From Stenotrophomonas acidaminiphila (lineage in GTDB: Bacteria > Pseudomonadota > Gammaproteobacteria > Xanthomonadales > Xanthomonadaceae), in NCBI GenBank assembly GCA_002951995.1, contig CP019797.1, positions 2,402,501-2,466,500 on the forward strand: DNA of 64,000 bases, read 5' to 3'. This document shows, piece after piece, positions 26,921 through 36,623 of the stretch. Each line of letters opens with the position of its first letter. The stretch's first letter is position 1. The translations under genes and the position numbers were made by a program. The notes beneath the pieces are model-generated. The model had not been told where the DNA came from, did not search any database, and saw nothing but the letters and a program-made list of their open reading frames with translations.

Positions 26921-27841
26921 ATGTCCAGTCCCGATACACGCAAGGCCCTGCTGCAGATCCACTTCTGCGTACTGCTGTGGGGCGTGACCGCCATCCTCGG
27001 CAAGCTCATCACCCTGCCCGCGCTGCCGCTGGTGTGGTGGCGCATGCTGCTGGTGGTGGCGATGCTGGCGCTGCTGCCACGGGTGTGGCGCGGCCTGTCG
27101 GCGCTGACGCCGCGGCTGGCGCTGGGCTACTGCGGCGTCGGCGCATTGGTGGCGTTGCACTGGCTCACCTTCTATGGCGCGGTGAAGCTGGCCAACGCCT
27201 CGGTGGCGGCCACCTGCATCGCGCTGGCGCCGGTGTTCACCGCCATCGTCGAACCATGGATCGCCCGGCGGCCGTTCCAGCCGCGCGAGCTGGCCTTCGG
27301 CCTGGCGGTACTGCCGGGCGTGGCGCTGGTGGTGGGTGGCGTGCCCCATGGCATGCGCCTCGGGGTGGCGGTGGGCGCCTTGTCGGCGCTGCTGGTGGCG
27401 GTGTTCGGCTCGTTCAACAAGCGCCTGGTCAGCCATGCCGACCCATTGACCGTCACCGCGCTGGAGCTGGGCGCCGGCACCCTCACCCTGACCCTGCTGG
27501 CACCGGCCCTGCCACTGCTGCTGCCCGCCCTGGCCAGTGACCTGTGGGTGATCCCCGGCCTGCACGACGGCATCCTGCTGCTGGTGCTGGCGGGCCTGTG
27601 CACACTGCTGCCGTTCGCGCTGGCGCTGGTGGCCCTGCGCCACCTCAGCGCCTACACCGTGCAGCTGGTGACCAACCTGGAGCCGGTCTACGCGATCGTG
27701 CTGGCGATGCTGTTCCTGGGCGAACAGCGCGAACTCACGCCGCTGTTCTACCTGGGCGTGGCCATCATCATCGGCGCGGTGTTCCTGCACCCGCTGCTCA
27801 ACCGCGCGCGGCCCGCCCCCGCGGCCGGCGCGCAGCCGTGA
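26921..27841 (+). CDS. EamA/DMT-family transporter
   Basis: 306 residues, about ten membrane spans in two EamA repeats (HFCVLLWGVTAILGKLITLP at the N-terminus; NLEPVYAIVLAMLFLGEQRE near the end). Cytoplasmic Lys/Arg-rich loops are present at expected places (RPFQPRELAFG). The substrate is unknown. It is distinct from the EamA protein at 8637-9509; the two share only family motifs. Convergent with the GGDEF gene that ends 10 bases beyond. Confidence 0.9.
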   Translation: MSSPDTRKALLQIHFCVLLWGVTAILGKLITLPALPLVWWRMLLVVAMLALLPRVWRGLSALTPRLALGYCGVGALVALHWLTFYGAVKLANASVAATCIALAPVFTAIVEPWIARRPFQPRELAFGLAVLPGVALVVGGVPHGMRLGVAVGALSALLVAVFGSFNKRLVSHADPLTVTALELGAGTLTLTLLAPALPLLLPALASDLWVIPGLHDGILLLVLAGLCTLLPFALALVALRHLSAYTVQLVTNLEPVYAIVLAMLFLGEQRELTPLFYLGVAIIIGAVFLHPLLNRARPAPAAGAQP

Positions 27842-27850
27842 CAGCCGCCC

Positions 27851-28914
27851 TCATCCCGCGACCACCACCCGGTCGCGGCCCTGCGCCTTGGCCTGGTAGA
27901 GCGCCGCATCGGCACGGCGCAGCGTTTCCTGGGCTGATTCGCCGGCGCGCTGCGCCGCCAGTCCGATACTGATGGTGACCGGCAAACCCAGTGGCAGGTG
28001 CGCCACCGCCTGGCGCAGGTACTGGCACTGCAGTTCGGCCTGGGCCAGCGGCGTGCGCGGCATCAGGATCACGAATTCCTCGCCGCCATAGCGGGCTGCC
28101 ATGCCGCGCCCGGCGAACTGCGCCCGCAGCACGCCGGCCAGCTCGACCAGCACCCGGTCGCCCTCGGTGTGGCCGTGGATGTCGTTGACCTGCTTGAAGT
28201 GGTCGATATCGACGATGGCCACGGCCGGCGGCACGCCGGCATCCCGCGCGATCGCCTCCGCCAGTGCCGAGGACAACGCGCGCCGGTTCGGCAGCCCGGT
28301 CAGCGGATCGGTGCGGGTCTGCTCGGACAGTTCCAGGTTCTGCTGTTCCAACTGCACGTAATACTGGGCCAGGCGCGCCTCGTACCAGTCGTGCTCGCTC
28401 TGGTGGTGGTCGATGCGGCGGCGCAGGCGGCGCATTTCCAGCAGCCGCGACACCTGCCGCGACAACGCCTGCAGTGCCTGCTTCTGGGTGTCGGCAAGCT
28501 GCCCGGGGTTCGTATCGAACACGCACAGCGTGCCCAGCGCGAAGCCATCGCTGCTCAACAACGGCGCGCCGGCGTAAAAGCGGATGAACGGGTCGTCGGT
28601 GACCGAGGGATTGCCACGGAAACGCGCGTCCTGCAGCGCGTCCTCGACCACGGTCAGGTCGGCCGGCCGCAGGATGGCATGGGCGCAGAACGCCTCCTCA
28701 CGCGGGGTCTGCTCGCCGTCCATTCCCTGCAGCGACTTGAACCACTGGCGCTCGTCGTCGATCAGCGACACCGCGCCCATCGACGTGCCGCAGATCGCGC
28801 GGGCGATGGTCACCAGGTCATCGAACGCCTGTTCGCGCGGGTATCGAGGATGCGGTAACGCTGCAGTGCGGCAAGCCGTTCGGCTTCGTTGGTGGGAAGG
28901 GCGGGCTTGATCAT
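27851..28914 (-). CDS. GAF-GGDEF diguanylate cyclase (apparent -1 frameshift near the N-terminus)
   Basis: Most of the protein is intact: a GAF domain (FDDLVTIARAICGTSMGAVS ... FRGNPSVTDDPFIRFYAGAP), a coiled linker, then a GGDEF domain with RYGGEEFVILMPR. This motif and NRRALSSALAEAI with DIDHFKQVND predict active c-di-GMP synthesis. The inhibitory I-site RxxD is absent (RGMA at that place). The natural start MIKPALPTNEAERLAALQRY at 28914 lies in another frame; one base added at the GGG of 28839-28841 (coding strand CCC) joins it as ...RILDTPREQAFDDL. As written only a version lacking this start exists. Likely a sequencing gap, see finding. Confidence 0.85.
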
Positions 28915-29003
28915 CCAGGTCCGGGCCTGTGCCTTGCGCGTAGCGGAAACAGGGCGAGTCTAGCCTCACCCCGCCGCAGTCAGCGCGGCGAACCGGTCAC
29001 ACT

Positions 29004-29726
29004 TCACCACTCCCGCTGCTGCGGCAGCAGCCCGCGCAGTTCCTGCTCGGTGAGGTTGCGCCACTGGCCGGGCTTGAGCGCGCCGATCTTGATGTTGTCG
29101 ATGCGCACCCGGCGCAACTGGGTGACGCGGTAGCCGAAGGCGGCGGCCATCAGCCGGATCTGGCGGTTCAGCCCCTGCTGCAGCACGATGCGGAAGCCGA
29201 ACTTGGCGATGCGGGTGGCGCGGCACGGCAGCGTCATCTGGTCGTGGATGCGCACGCCGCGCGCCATGCCGCGCAGGAACTCCTCGGTGACCGGCTTGTT
29301 CACCGCCACCAAGTACTCCTTCTGGTGGCCGTTCTCGGCGCGCAGGATCTGGTTGACGATGTCGCCGTTGCTGGTCATCAGGATCAGGCCTTCCGAATCC
29401 TTGTCCAGGCGCCCGATCGGGAAGATGCGCTGCTCATGGCCGACGAAGTCGACGATGTTGCCCTTGACCGCGCTCTCGGTGGTGCAGGTGATGCCCACCG
29501 GCTTGTTCAGCGCGATGTACACGTGCCTGCGGCCGGTGCTCTTCTGCACCGCGCGCGCGCGCAGCGGCTGCCCATCGACGCGTACCTCGTCGCCCTCGCC
29601 AACCACCGCGCCGGTGCCGGCCACCGTGCCGTTGACGGTCACGCGGCGGGCGCCGATCAGGCGGTCGGCCTCGCGGCGGGAACAGAAGCCGGATTCGGCG
29701 ATGTGCTTGTTGAGTCGGGTCGTCAT
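29004..29726 (-). CDS. rluF: 23S rRNA pseudouridine synthase RluF
   Basis: 240 residues, related to E. coli RluF, which modifies U2604 (and U2605) of 23S rRNA. An S4 domain at the start (TTRLNKHIAESGFCSRREAD) is followed by the catalytic domain: IALNKPVGITCTTE, then IFPIGRLDKDSEGLILMTSN with catalytic Asp in RLDKDS, and the LQQGLNRQIRLM block. The start MTTRLNKHIA matches the E. coli protein as I recall it. It shares a strand with, and starts 7 bases from, the stop of the membrane diguanylate cyclase upstream, so they may be co-transcribed. Confidence 0.9.
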   Translation of the reverse strand: MTTRLNKHIAESGFCSRREADRLIGARRVTVNGTVAGTGAVVGEGDEVRVDGQPLRARAVQKSTGRRHVYIALNKPVGITCTTESAVKGNIVDFVGHEQRIFPIGRLDKDSEGLILMTSNGDIVNQILRAENGHQKEYLVAVNKPVTEEFLRGMARGVRIHDQMTLPCRATRIAKFGFRIVLQQGLNRQIRLMAAAFGYRVTQLRRVRIDNIKIGALKPGQWRNLTEQELRGLLPQQREW

Positions 29727-29733
29727 CGACCCA

Positions 29734-31431
29734 TTATCCGCCATCGCCCGGGGCGGCGGACAGCGCGGCGGTATCGTCGCCGGCGGCGACCACGCGGTCG
29801 CGGCCGCCGCGCTTGGCCTGGTACATGGCATTGTCGGCACGCCGCAGCAGCGCGGTCAGGTCGTCGCCCTGCGCGAGCATTTCCGCCAGGCCGATGCTGA
29901 CCGTGACCACGAGGCCGTCGTGGCGCAGGTCGGCCGCCTGCCGCGCGATCTTCTCGCGCAACTGCTCCAGCCGCGGCAGCGCCACCTCGGCGCGGGTACC
30001 CGGCAACAGCACCAGGAACTCCTCGCCGCCCATGCGGATGACGTCGTCGCGGTCACGCACCGCGGCGAGCAGCGCATTGGCCACCGACACCAGCACCGCA
30101 TCGCCGACCTCGTGGCCGAAGCGGTCGTTGATCTGCTTGAACAGGTCGATGTCGAGGAAGCCGATCGACAGCGGCAGGCCGTCCTTGCGCGCGCGCAGCA
30201 TGTGGCGCTCGAGCTGGCGCAGGCCGGCGCGGCGGTTGGGCAGCCCGGTCAGCGCATCGGTGTCGGCCAGCTGGCGCATCTCGTCGCGCTGCTGGCGCAG
30301 GTTGCCGAGCCGGCGGTTGAGGCCGTAGGCATACATCATCAGGAACCAGGTCACCGACAGCTGCACCGCCTCGACCCGGAACCGCACCAGTTCGCGGCTG
30401 CCGGCCATGTCGGCCAGGGCCATCAGCAGCAACGGCGCCACCGCGGCGATGCCGTCCACCGCCTGGTAGTCGCCGCGGCGCAGCGACGCGATACCGGCCA
30501 CCAGCGCCAGCACGCAGACCAGGGTGAAAGCGTGGTCCAGGGTGGCGGCCACCCATGCCAGCCCCGCCCACGGCAACAGCGGCGTGACCAGCGCCAGCAG
30601 CATCAGCAACAGCGCAAGGCGCCGCACCCACGGGCGCGAGCGCGGCCAGGTCTGCAGTCCGCCGCACAGCCGCCACAGCACCCAGCCCATCACCCCGATG
30701 CTCAACGCCGAGGCCGACACCATCCACCACGAGGCCAGGCTGCCCACCGGCAGCCAGGGTTCGGGGTAGCCACTCAGCCCGCTGAGCACCGACTGCCACA
30801 CCACCAGCAGGGCGGTGGCCAGCGTGTACACCAGGAAATCGCGGTCGCGGGTGGTGAAGAAGCCCATCAGCGCCGACAGCGCCAGGGCAATGGCGATGGC
30901 GATGCAGGCGGTGCGCACCAGCAGGCGCATGGTGTCGATCTGCTGCACCGGGCTGGGCGCGCCGAGCTGCAGCGTGGGAATGAAGCGCGCCTTGAGCGGC
31001 TTTTCCCAGGCCACCCGGATCGGCTCCATGTCGCCGGCCTTGGGCACCATGACCATGCCGATGCCGGCGCGGAAACGCGAGTCGCGGGTGCGCGCGTCCT
31101 GCATGTTGCCGCATATCTGCCGGTCGCCGTGGGAGATCATCACCTCGCCGGCGAACACGTTGAACACGTCCACGGCCTGCGGCGCGCCGGACCAGCCGCC
31201 GGCCGGCGCCGGAATCAGGATGCTGTCGCCCAGCCGCTCCAGCACGCCGGGCGGGCAGGCGCGGATCGGTGTTTGTTCGGCGGTCGGTTCGCCGATCAGC
31301 AGGTAATCATGGTCGAGTTGCGGGCGCTGCGCGAAGCTGGCCAGCGGCAGCAGCAACAGCAGCAGCGACAGCAGCCTCTGTCCCACCCTCACCCGCGCCC
31401 GCGCCCTCGCCCCACACCCCGCGATCACCAT
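29734..31431 (-). CDS. membrane-bound diguanylate cyclase (7TM-type sensor plus GGDEF)
   Basis: 565 residues. A signal peptide (LLSLLLLLLPLASFAQ) leads an extracytoplasmic domain of ~130 residues (DRQICGNMQDARTRDSRFRA), then seven to eight membrane spans and a GGDEF domain. The layout is that of the 7TM-DISM sensor group. The active site RMGGEEFLVLLPG is intact. The inhibitory I-site RDRD sits five residues before it, so product inhibition is expected, unlike in the GAF-GGDEF protein nearby. ATG at 31431 follows GGGGAAGG and is preferred over a GTG six codons upstream. Its 3' end is 7 bases from rluF. Confidence 0.88.
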   Translation of the reverse strand: MVIAGCGARARARVRVGQRLLSLLLLLLPLASFAQRPQLDHDYLLIGEPTAEQTPIRACPPGVLERLGDSILIPAPAGGWSGAPQAVDVFNVFAGEVMISHGDRQICGNMQDARTRDSRFRAGIGMVMVPKAGDMEPIRVAWEKPLKARFIPTLQLGAPSPVQQIDTMRLLVRTACIAIAIALALSALMGFFTTRDRDFLVYTLATALLVVWQSVLSGLSGYPEPWLPVGSLASWWMVSASALSIGVMGWVLWRLCGGLQTWPRSRPWVRRLALLLMLLALVTPLLPWAGLAWVAATLDHAFTLVCVLALVAGIASLRRGDYQAVDGIAAVAPLLLMALADMAGSRELVRFRVEAVQLSVTWFLMMYAYGLNRRLGNLRQQRDEMRQLADTDALTGLPNRRAGLRQLERHMLRARKDGLPLSIGFLDIDLFKQINDRFGHEVGDAVLVSVANALLAAVRDRDDVIRMGGEEFLVLLPGTRAEVALPRLEQLREKIARQAADLRHDGLVVTVSIGLAEMLAQGDDLTALLRRADNAMYQAKRGGRDRVVAAGDDTAALSAAPGDGG

Positions 31432-31576
31432 CCCTTCCCCTGCGCACACCCCATGCGTCGGCGATTATCGCATGCGGCCATTGCGCCGCCGTCACGCCGC
31501 TCCTGCTGCCGGAATCGCCGCCGGCAGTGGCGCGCACGCAGCCGCCGCCATGGCGGCCGGCCGCGTGCGCCGTGGC

Positions 31577-33498
31577 TCAGGCTCCGCGCGGACCGCGCGG
31601 TTTGAAGCCGCCCGGGCGACCGCCCGGGGCGCGCGGGCCACCGGGACGCCCGGCAGGCCGGGGGCCCTTGCCGAAGCGCGGCTTGAACCCCGGCGCGGCG
31701 CCCTGCGCCTCGCCCGGCTCCACCCTGCGCATGCGCAGTTGCTGGCCGGACACCCACACCTTCTGCAGGTGCTGCAGGGTGTCCGCGGGCATTTCCGCCG
31801 GCAGGTCGAGTACCGAGTGGTCGTCGTGGATATCGATGCGGCCGATGTAGCGGCTCTCCAGCCCGGCCTCGTTGGCGATGGCGCCGACGATGTTGGCCGG
31901 CTTCACGCCGTGCATGTGGCCGACCTCGATGCGGTAGGTCTCCATGCCGAATTCCGGCGCACCGCGCGGCGGCATTTCGCGCCGCTGGCGTGGCTCGAAG
32001 GCGCCTTCGGCACGTGCCGCGCGCTCGCCGTCATCGGCCTGCGGGGCACGCTCGAAGCGCGGCTCGAAACGCGCCGGACGTTCACCGCGGTCCTCGCGCT
32101 GGCGCGGGAAACCGCCATCGCGCGCCGGGCGCTCGCCGCGGCCGGCCGGCGGCTCGCGGCGCTCGCGCACCGGCGGCGCCAGCAGGAACGGGGCGTCGCC
32201 CTGCAGCAGGCGCGCCAGCGCCGCGGCGATCTCCACCGCCGGCACGTTGTGCTCATTCTCGTAACGCTGCACCAGGTCGCGGTAGAAATCGGTGTCGCCG
32301 TCGGCCAGGGTCTGGCTGATGCGTTCCATGAACTTGGCCACGCGGTGGTCGTTGACCGCGTCCACGCTTGGCAGCTGCATTTCCTCGATCGGCTGCCGGG
32401 TGGCGCGCTCGATCTGGCGCAGCATGCCCTTCTCGCGCGGGGTGACGAACAGGATCGCCTCGCCGCTGCGCCCGGCGCGGCCGGTACGGCCGATGCGGTG
32501 CACGTAGCTCTCGGTGTCGTACGGGATGTCGTAGTTCAGCACGTGGCTGATGCGCTCCACGTCCAGGCCGCGCGCGGCCACGTCGGTGGCGACCAGGACG
32601 TCGAGCTTGCCTTCCTTCAGCTGGCCGATGGTGCGCTCGCGCTGGGCCTGCTGCATGTCGCCGTTGATGGCGGCGGCGGCCAGGCCGCGCGCCTGCAGCT
32701 TCTCGGCAAGCTCCTCGGTGCCGGCCTTGGTGCGCGCGAAGATGATCATCGCGTCGAACGGCTCCACTTCCAGGATGCGGGTCAGCGCATCGAGCTTGTG
32801 CATGCCGCTTACCCACCAGTAGCGCTGGCGGATGTTGGCCGAGGTGGTGGTCTTGGAGGCGATGGTCACCTCCACCGGCTCGCGCAGGTAGGTCTGCGCG
32901 ATGCGCCGGATCTGCGACGGCATGGTCGCCGAGAACAGCGCGACCTGGCGGCTCTCCGGCAGCTTCTTGAGCACCGCCTCGACGTCGTCGATGAAGCCCA
33001 TGCGCAGCATTTCGTCGGCTTCGTCCAGCACCAGCGTCTTCAGCTCGGACAGGTCCAGGGTGCCGCGGTCCAGGTGGTCGATGACGCGACCGGGGGTACC
33101 GACCACGACGTGCACGCCGCGGCGCAGCGCCGACAGCTGCTGGCCATAGGGCTGGCCGCCGTACACCGGCAGCACCCGGAAGCCGGGCATCGACGCCGAA
33201 TAGGTCTGGAACGCCTCGGCGACCTGGATGGCCAGCTCGCGGGTCGGGGCCAGCACCAGTACCTGCGGCTTGGTGGCGGAAAGATCGATGTTGGACAGCA
33301 CCGGCAGCGCGAAGGCGCCGGTCTTGCCGGTACCGGTCTGCGCCTGGCCGAGCACGTCGCGGCCTTGCAGCATCGCCGGAATGGTGGCGGCCTGGATCGG
33401 CGACGGGGTTTCGTAGCCGACGGCGGCCACCGCCTTCATCACAGCGTCGGACAGGCCGAGGTCTGCGAACAGCAGCGGCGCGGGGATTCTTGGGACAT
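31577..33498 (-). CDS. deaD: DEAD-box RNA helicase DeaD/CsdA (apparent -1 frameshift at codon ~6)
   Basis: DEAD-box helicase with DbpA-type C-terminal RNA-binding domain, as in E. coli CsdA/DeaD (cold shock, ribosome assembly, mRNA decay). Motifs: Q motif PSPIQAATIP, Walker A AQTGTGKT, PTRELA, GTPGR, DEAD (VLDEADEML), SAT, ARGLD, HRIGRTGRAG. The RNA-binding domain is YRIEVGHMHGVKPANIVGAI, flanked by an RGG/Arg-Pro-rich region (REPPAGRGERPARDGG) and a GPR-rich tail. The natural start MSQESP at 33498 is in a different frame from the rest; restoring one base at the GGGG of 33482-33485 gives MSQESPAPLLFADLGLSDAV or similar. Cold-inducible 5' UTRs are known for this family; none is identified here. 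Confidence 0.9.
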
Positions 33499-33822
33499 GG
33501 GGACTCCGGGGGCACCGCGGCGAACGCAGCGGGCAGGAAAATGGGGCGTATTGTGCGCCTTGCGCGGCCCCCTGTCGAAAGCTGCCGATGGCATCCGTTC
33601 AGCTGCCCTCCCGGGCAGCCCCCGGCAGGTGGCCGTCGCGGCCGGTTCCCGCCAGGCACGGGCGAATCCCGGCCCCGGCACGGCGCGCGGTAAGGCGGCC
33701 ACCGGCGGCACCGTGGCGCCGGCGGCCGCCGCCGGACGCTGGCCCGTGGGGCGGCCACCGCGGTTGCAGCGGTTCACGGCCGCGGCAGGCGATAATCGCC
33801 CCCTTTCCCCGCCGGCCTCCCC
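33499..33822. other. 324-base stretch between deaD and the S4-domain gene
   Basis: It should contain the divergent promoters of deaD (-) and the S4 protein (+). Frames are open but show no homology, and no terminator or palindrome was seen. Confidence 0.45.
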
Positions 33823-34035
33823 ATGCAGACCATCGATTTCGAACTGGACCGCGAGTACGTGGAACTCAAGCAGTTGCTCAAGCTGACCGACCTGGTGGCC
33901 AGCGGCGGCGAAGCCAAGATGATCATCGGCGAGGGCCAGGTCCGGGTCGACGGCGCGGTCGAACTGCGCAAGGCCTGCAAGATCCGCGCGGGCCAGCAGG
34001 TGGAGCTGGGCGACGTGCGGATCCGGGTGCGCTGA
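33823..34035 (+). CDS. S4-domain RNA-binding protein (YbcJ-like)
   Basis: 70 residues consisting almost entirely of an S4 domain: VELKQLLKLTDLVASGGEAK, then MIIGEGQVRVDGAVELRKAC and KIRAGQQVEL. This is the small YbcJ/RNA-binding S4 type. Its RNA target is not established. The stop is 16 bases from the stop of convergent ubiM. Confidence 0.85.
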   Translation: MQTIDFELDREYVELKQLLKLTDLVASGGEAKMIIGEGQVRVDGAVELRKACKIRAGQQVELGDVRIRVR

Positions 34036-34051
34036 CGCCGGCTGCGGGCGC

Positions 34052-35233
34052 TCAGCCCGCGGCGCGCTGGGTCAGGTGCGCGGCGATCATCTTCCTGAAG
34101 GGCGCCACCCCGTGCGCCGCCCGCAGCGCGGCACCGCGCAGCAGCCGTGCCGGCAGGCGGCTGTCGTTGTACAGCGCGGCAATGGCATTGGTCGCCTCGT
34201 ACAGTGGCCGCGTCGCCAACCGGTGCCCCCGCTCGTAGCGCGCCAGCACCGCCGCCGCGCCGATGTCGGCGCCGCGCGCGGCCGCGGCCGCGACTTCCCT
34301 GACCAGCCGCTGCTGGCTCTGCAGCCCGAAATTGAACCCGTGCGCGGTCACCGGGTGCATGCCCACCGCGGCATCGCCGGCCAGCGCATAGCGGTGCCCG
34401 GCGAAGCGGTGCGCGTACACGCCCACCAGCGGATAGGCATGCCGCGTGCCGACCGGCCGCATCCGTCCCAGGCGCTGCTCGAAGAAGCCGGTGACGGCCT
34501 CGCCGAAGGCGGCCTCGTCCATCGCCATCAGTTCCTGGATGCCCTGCGGCGGCAGGGTGATCACCGCCGAGCACTGGTCGCCGGGCAGCGGCAGCACGGC
34601 CAGGGTGCGGCCGTAGCCGAACCATTCCCACGCGGTGTGCTGGTGCGGCAGCTCGTGGGCAAGCCGGCATACCAGCATCGACTTGCCGAAATCGCGCATC
34701 TGCGCGCCGATGCCCATCATCCGCCGGGTCGCCGAGAAGCGGCTGTCGGCGGCGACCACCAGCCGCGCCGACAGGCGGCGGCCATCGTCCAGCACCACCG
34801 TGTTGGCGGCCTCGCCGGTCTCGATCGCGGTCACCCTGGCGCCGTCCACCAGTTCCAGCCCGGCCTGGCCCTGCACCGCCTCCCAGGCGGCGCGGCGGAT
34901 CAGGTGGTTGGGGACCAGCCAGCCCAGCGGATCGGCGTCCTCGTTGCCGGCGGCGAAGCCGAGCGCGAATGGCGATGCGCCGTTCATGACCCTGGCGCTG
35001 CACAGCGGCGAGACCTGCGCCGGATCGATCCGCTCCCACAGCCCCAGGGTGCGCATGATCTGCCGCGAGGCGTGGGTCAGCGCGATCTCGCGGCCATCGA
35101 AGGCCGGCTCGGCCAGCGCCGCGGCCGGTTGCAGTTCCACCAGGGTCACCGCCAGCCCGGTATCGGCCAGCCCGCGTGCCAGACACAGCCCTGCCGGGCC
35201 CGCGCCCACCACCAGTACATCGACAGCCCGCAT
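34052..35233 (-). CDS. ubiM: UbiM-type flavin monooxygenase of ubiquinone synthesis
   Basis: 393 residues of the UbiH/UbiF/UbiI FAD monooxygenase family. The Rossmann motif is VVGAGPAGLCLARGL and the second FAD motif is ALAGDAAVGMHPVTAHGFNF. Details such as REIALTHASRQIM, ADSRFSATRRMMG and LLRGAALRAA resemble, from memory, Neisseria UbiM rather than UbiH or UbiI. UbiM enzymes hydroxylate C5 and/or C6 of the ring with differing regioselectivity. The start is the ATG at 35233, set 6 bases after GGAGG; the ATG at 35248 overlaps that site and is rejected. The gene stands alone, so the exact step is inferred. Confidence 0.8.
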   Translation of the reverse strand: MRAVDVLVVGAGPAGLCLARGLADTGLAVTLVELQPAAALAEPAFDGREIALTHASRQIMRTLGLWERIDPAQVSPLCSARVMNGASPFALGFAAGNEDADPLGWLVPNHLIRRAAWEAVQGQAGLELVDGARVTAIETGEAANTVVLDDGRRLSARLVVAADSRFSATRRMMGIGAQMRDFGKSMLVCRLAHELPHQHTAWEWFGYGRTLAVLPLPGDQCSAVITLPPQGIQELMAMDEAAFGEAVTGFFEQRLGRMRPVGTRHAYPLVGVYAHRFAGHRYALAGDAAVGMHPVTAHGFNFGLQSQQRLVREVAAAAARGADIGAAAVLARYERGHRLATRPLYEATNAIAALYNDSRLPARLLRGAALRAAHGVAPFRKMIAAHLTQRAAG

Positions 35234-35334
35234 CTTCCGCCTCCGCATTCCGTGTCCGGCACAGCCTAGGGCCGGCGACCGGCGGCGGCCTTGATCCGGA
35301 TCATGTCAGGCCCAGGTCGCCGCGGCGCGGGTGT

Positions 35335-36462
35335 TCACAGGTCGCCGCGGCGCGGCTCCACGCCTGCCGTGGCCGGCGTCAGCGGCGGCCGCGGCGCGGC
35401 GTCGGCCGGCATCTCCAGCAGCGCGGTGTCGATTTCCGACAACGGGCTCTCGTCCGGGCAGGCCTCGTCGGGGAAGCCGAAATGCTCCTTCAGCGCCTGC
35501 CCGCAGCTGGTCACCGCGTCCAGCTCTGCGCCCTCGAGCTTGCACTGGCGGTCGAAGGCGATCAGGAACGCATCCTTGCGGCGCACGAAGTCGTCGCCGC
35601 ACTTGCGCATCTGCTTGATCCGCTCCAGGTCGTCCTGCACCGCGTTGGTGCCATCCAGGCCGTACTGCTTGAGTTCCTCGCTGGTGAGCAGGCGCAGGCT
35701 GCGGTTGGGCACGGTCATCATCAGGTCGGCCACGCCCACCGCCACGCCGTTGCGCTGCAGGTAGTCCTTCACGTTGTCGTAGACCTCGTGCAGTTCCTTG
35801 TTGAGTTCGGCGCGCGAGGTGGCGGTGGAACTGATGCGCATCATCCGGTGGATGCCGACCTTGCCGGAGATCAGGCGGTTGTCACCGGCGGCGAGCACGA
35901 ACACGCAGGCGCTGTGGCAGATGGAGCCCTCGCGCACCCAGATGGTCCAGCCGGATTCGCCGATGCTGTCGCCGGCCACGATCGCCGCTTCCACCTGGCC
36001 GCCGCTGGAGTCCAGGTCGAGCACCCGCTTGCCGATCTTCTTGGCGTCGGCCACCACCGCCAGCCGCGACACCATCGCGGCGAACGACGGGTTGATCTTG
36101 CCGGCGTAGCGCACCCGCAGCAGCCCGCGTTCGCGGCACGGCTCCAGCGCCGCGTCCAGGGTCTTGCGGTCCAGCGCCTCCAGCGCGGCGCCATCGCCGG
36201 CTTCGCCGGTGTAGTCGGTATCGCAGCTGACCCAGGCCTTGCCGTTCTCCAGCACCACCTCCGGCCAGGCCTTGTCCCGCGCCGGCTTCACCGGCGGCGG
36301 CGGCGGCGGTGCGTCGGCCGCGTTGATCGACACCATGTGGTCGCCATCGGCGGCCAGCGCCGCGGCCGGATCGGCGGCCGCCACCGGCCTGTCCTTGTCG
36401 CCCCCGGTGCAGGCGAGCAACCCGGCACCCAGCAACGGCAACCACCAGAATCTGCGCAACAT
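35335..36462 (-). CDS. ClpP-fold periplasmic lipoprotein (COG3904-like)
   Basis: 375 residues with lipoprotein signal FWWLPLLGAGLLAC. A poly-proline spacer (APPPPPPVKP) leads a domain that resembles the ClpP/crotonase-type fold of COG3904 proteins: VLDLDSSGGQVEAAIVAGDS, then WVREGSICHSACVFVLAAGD and GKVGIHRM. In ClpP-like proteins the Ser after 'CHSAC' and the His in 'GIHRM' would be catalytic; a full triad is not provable here. ATG at 36462 is taken over an in-frame TTG upstream. Role unknown; a secreted or membrane-protein protease is one option. Confidence 0.75.
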   Translation of the reverse strand: MLRRFWWLPLLGAGLLACTGGDKDRPVAAADPAAALAADGDHMVSINAADAPPPPPPVKPARDKAWPEVVLENGKAWVSCDTDYTGEAGDGAALEALDRKTLDAALEPCRERGLLRVRYAGKINPSFAAMVSRLAVVADAKKIGKRVLDLDSSGGQVEAAIVAGDSIGESGWTIWVREGSICHSACVFVLAAGDNRLISGKVGIHRMMRISSTATSRAELNKELHEVYDNVKDYLQRNGVAVGVADLMMTVPNRSLRLLTSEELKQYGLDGTNAVQDDLERIKQMRKCGDDFVRRKDAFLIAFDRQCKLEGAELDAVTSCGQALKEHFGFPDEACPDESPLSEIDTALLEMPADAAPRPPLTPATAGVEPRRGDL

Positions 36463-36623
36463 GGACAACGATCGGATCCGGAGCAAGGCGCCGCGCGCCA
36501 GGGGCTACAGTCTAGTCCGCATCGGCAGCGGCGCCGCAATGCGCCCTGAACCGCGCGGCCCGGCCGCGCATTGATGTCCGGAAATGGCCAGTCCGGACCC
36601 GCCTTCGGGCCTAGACTGGCCCC

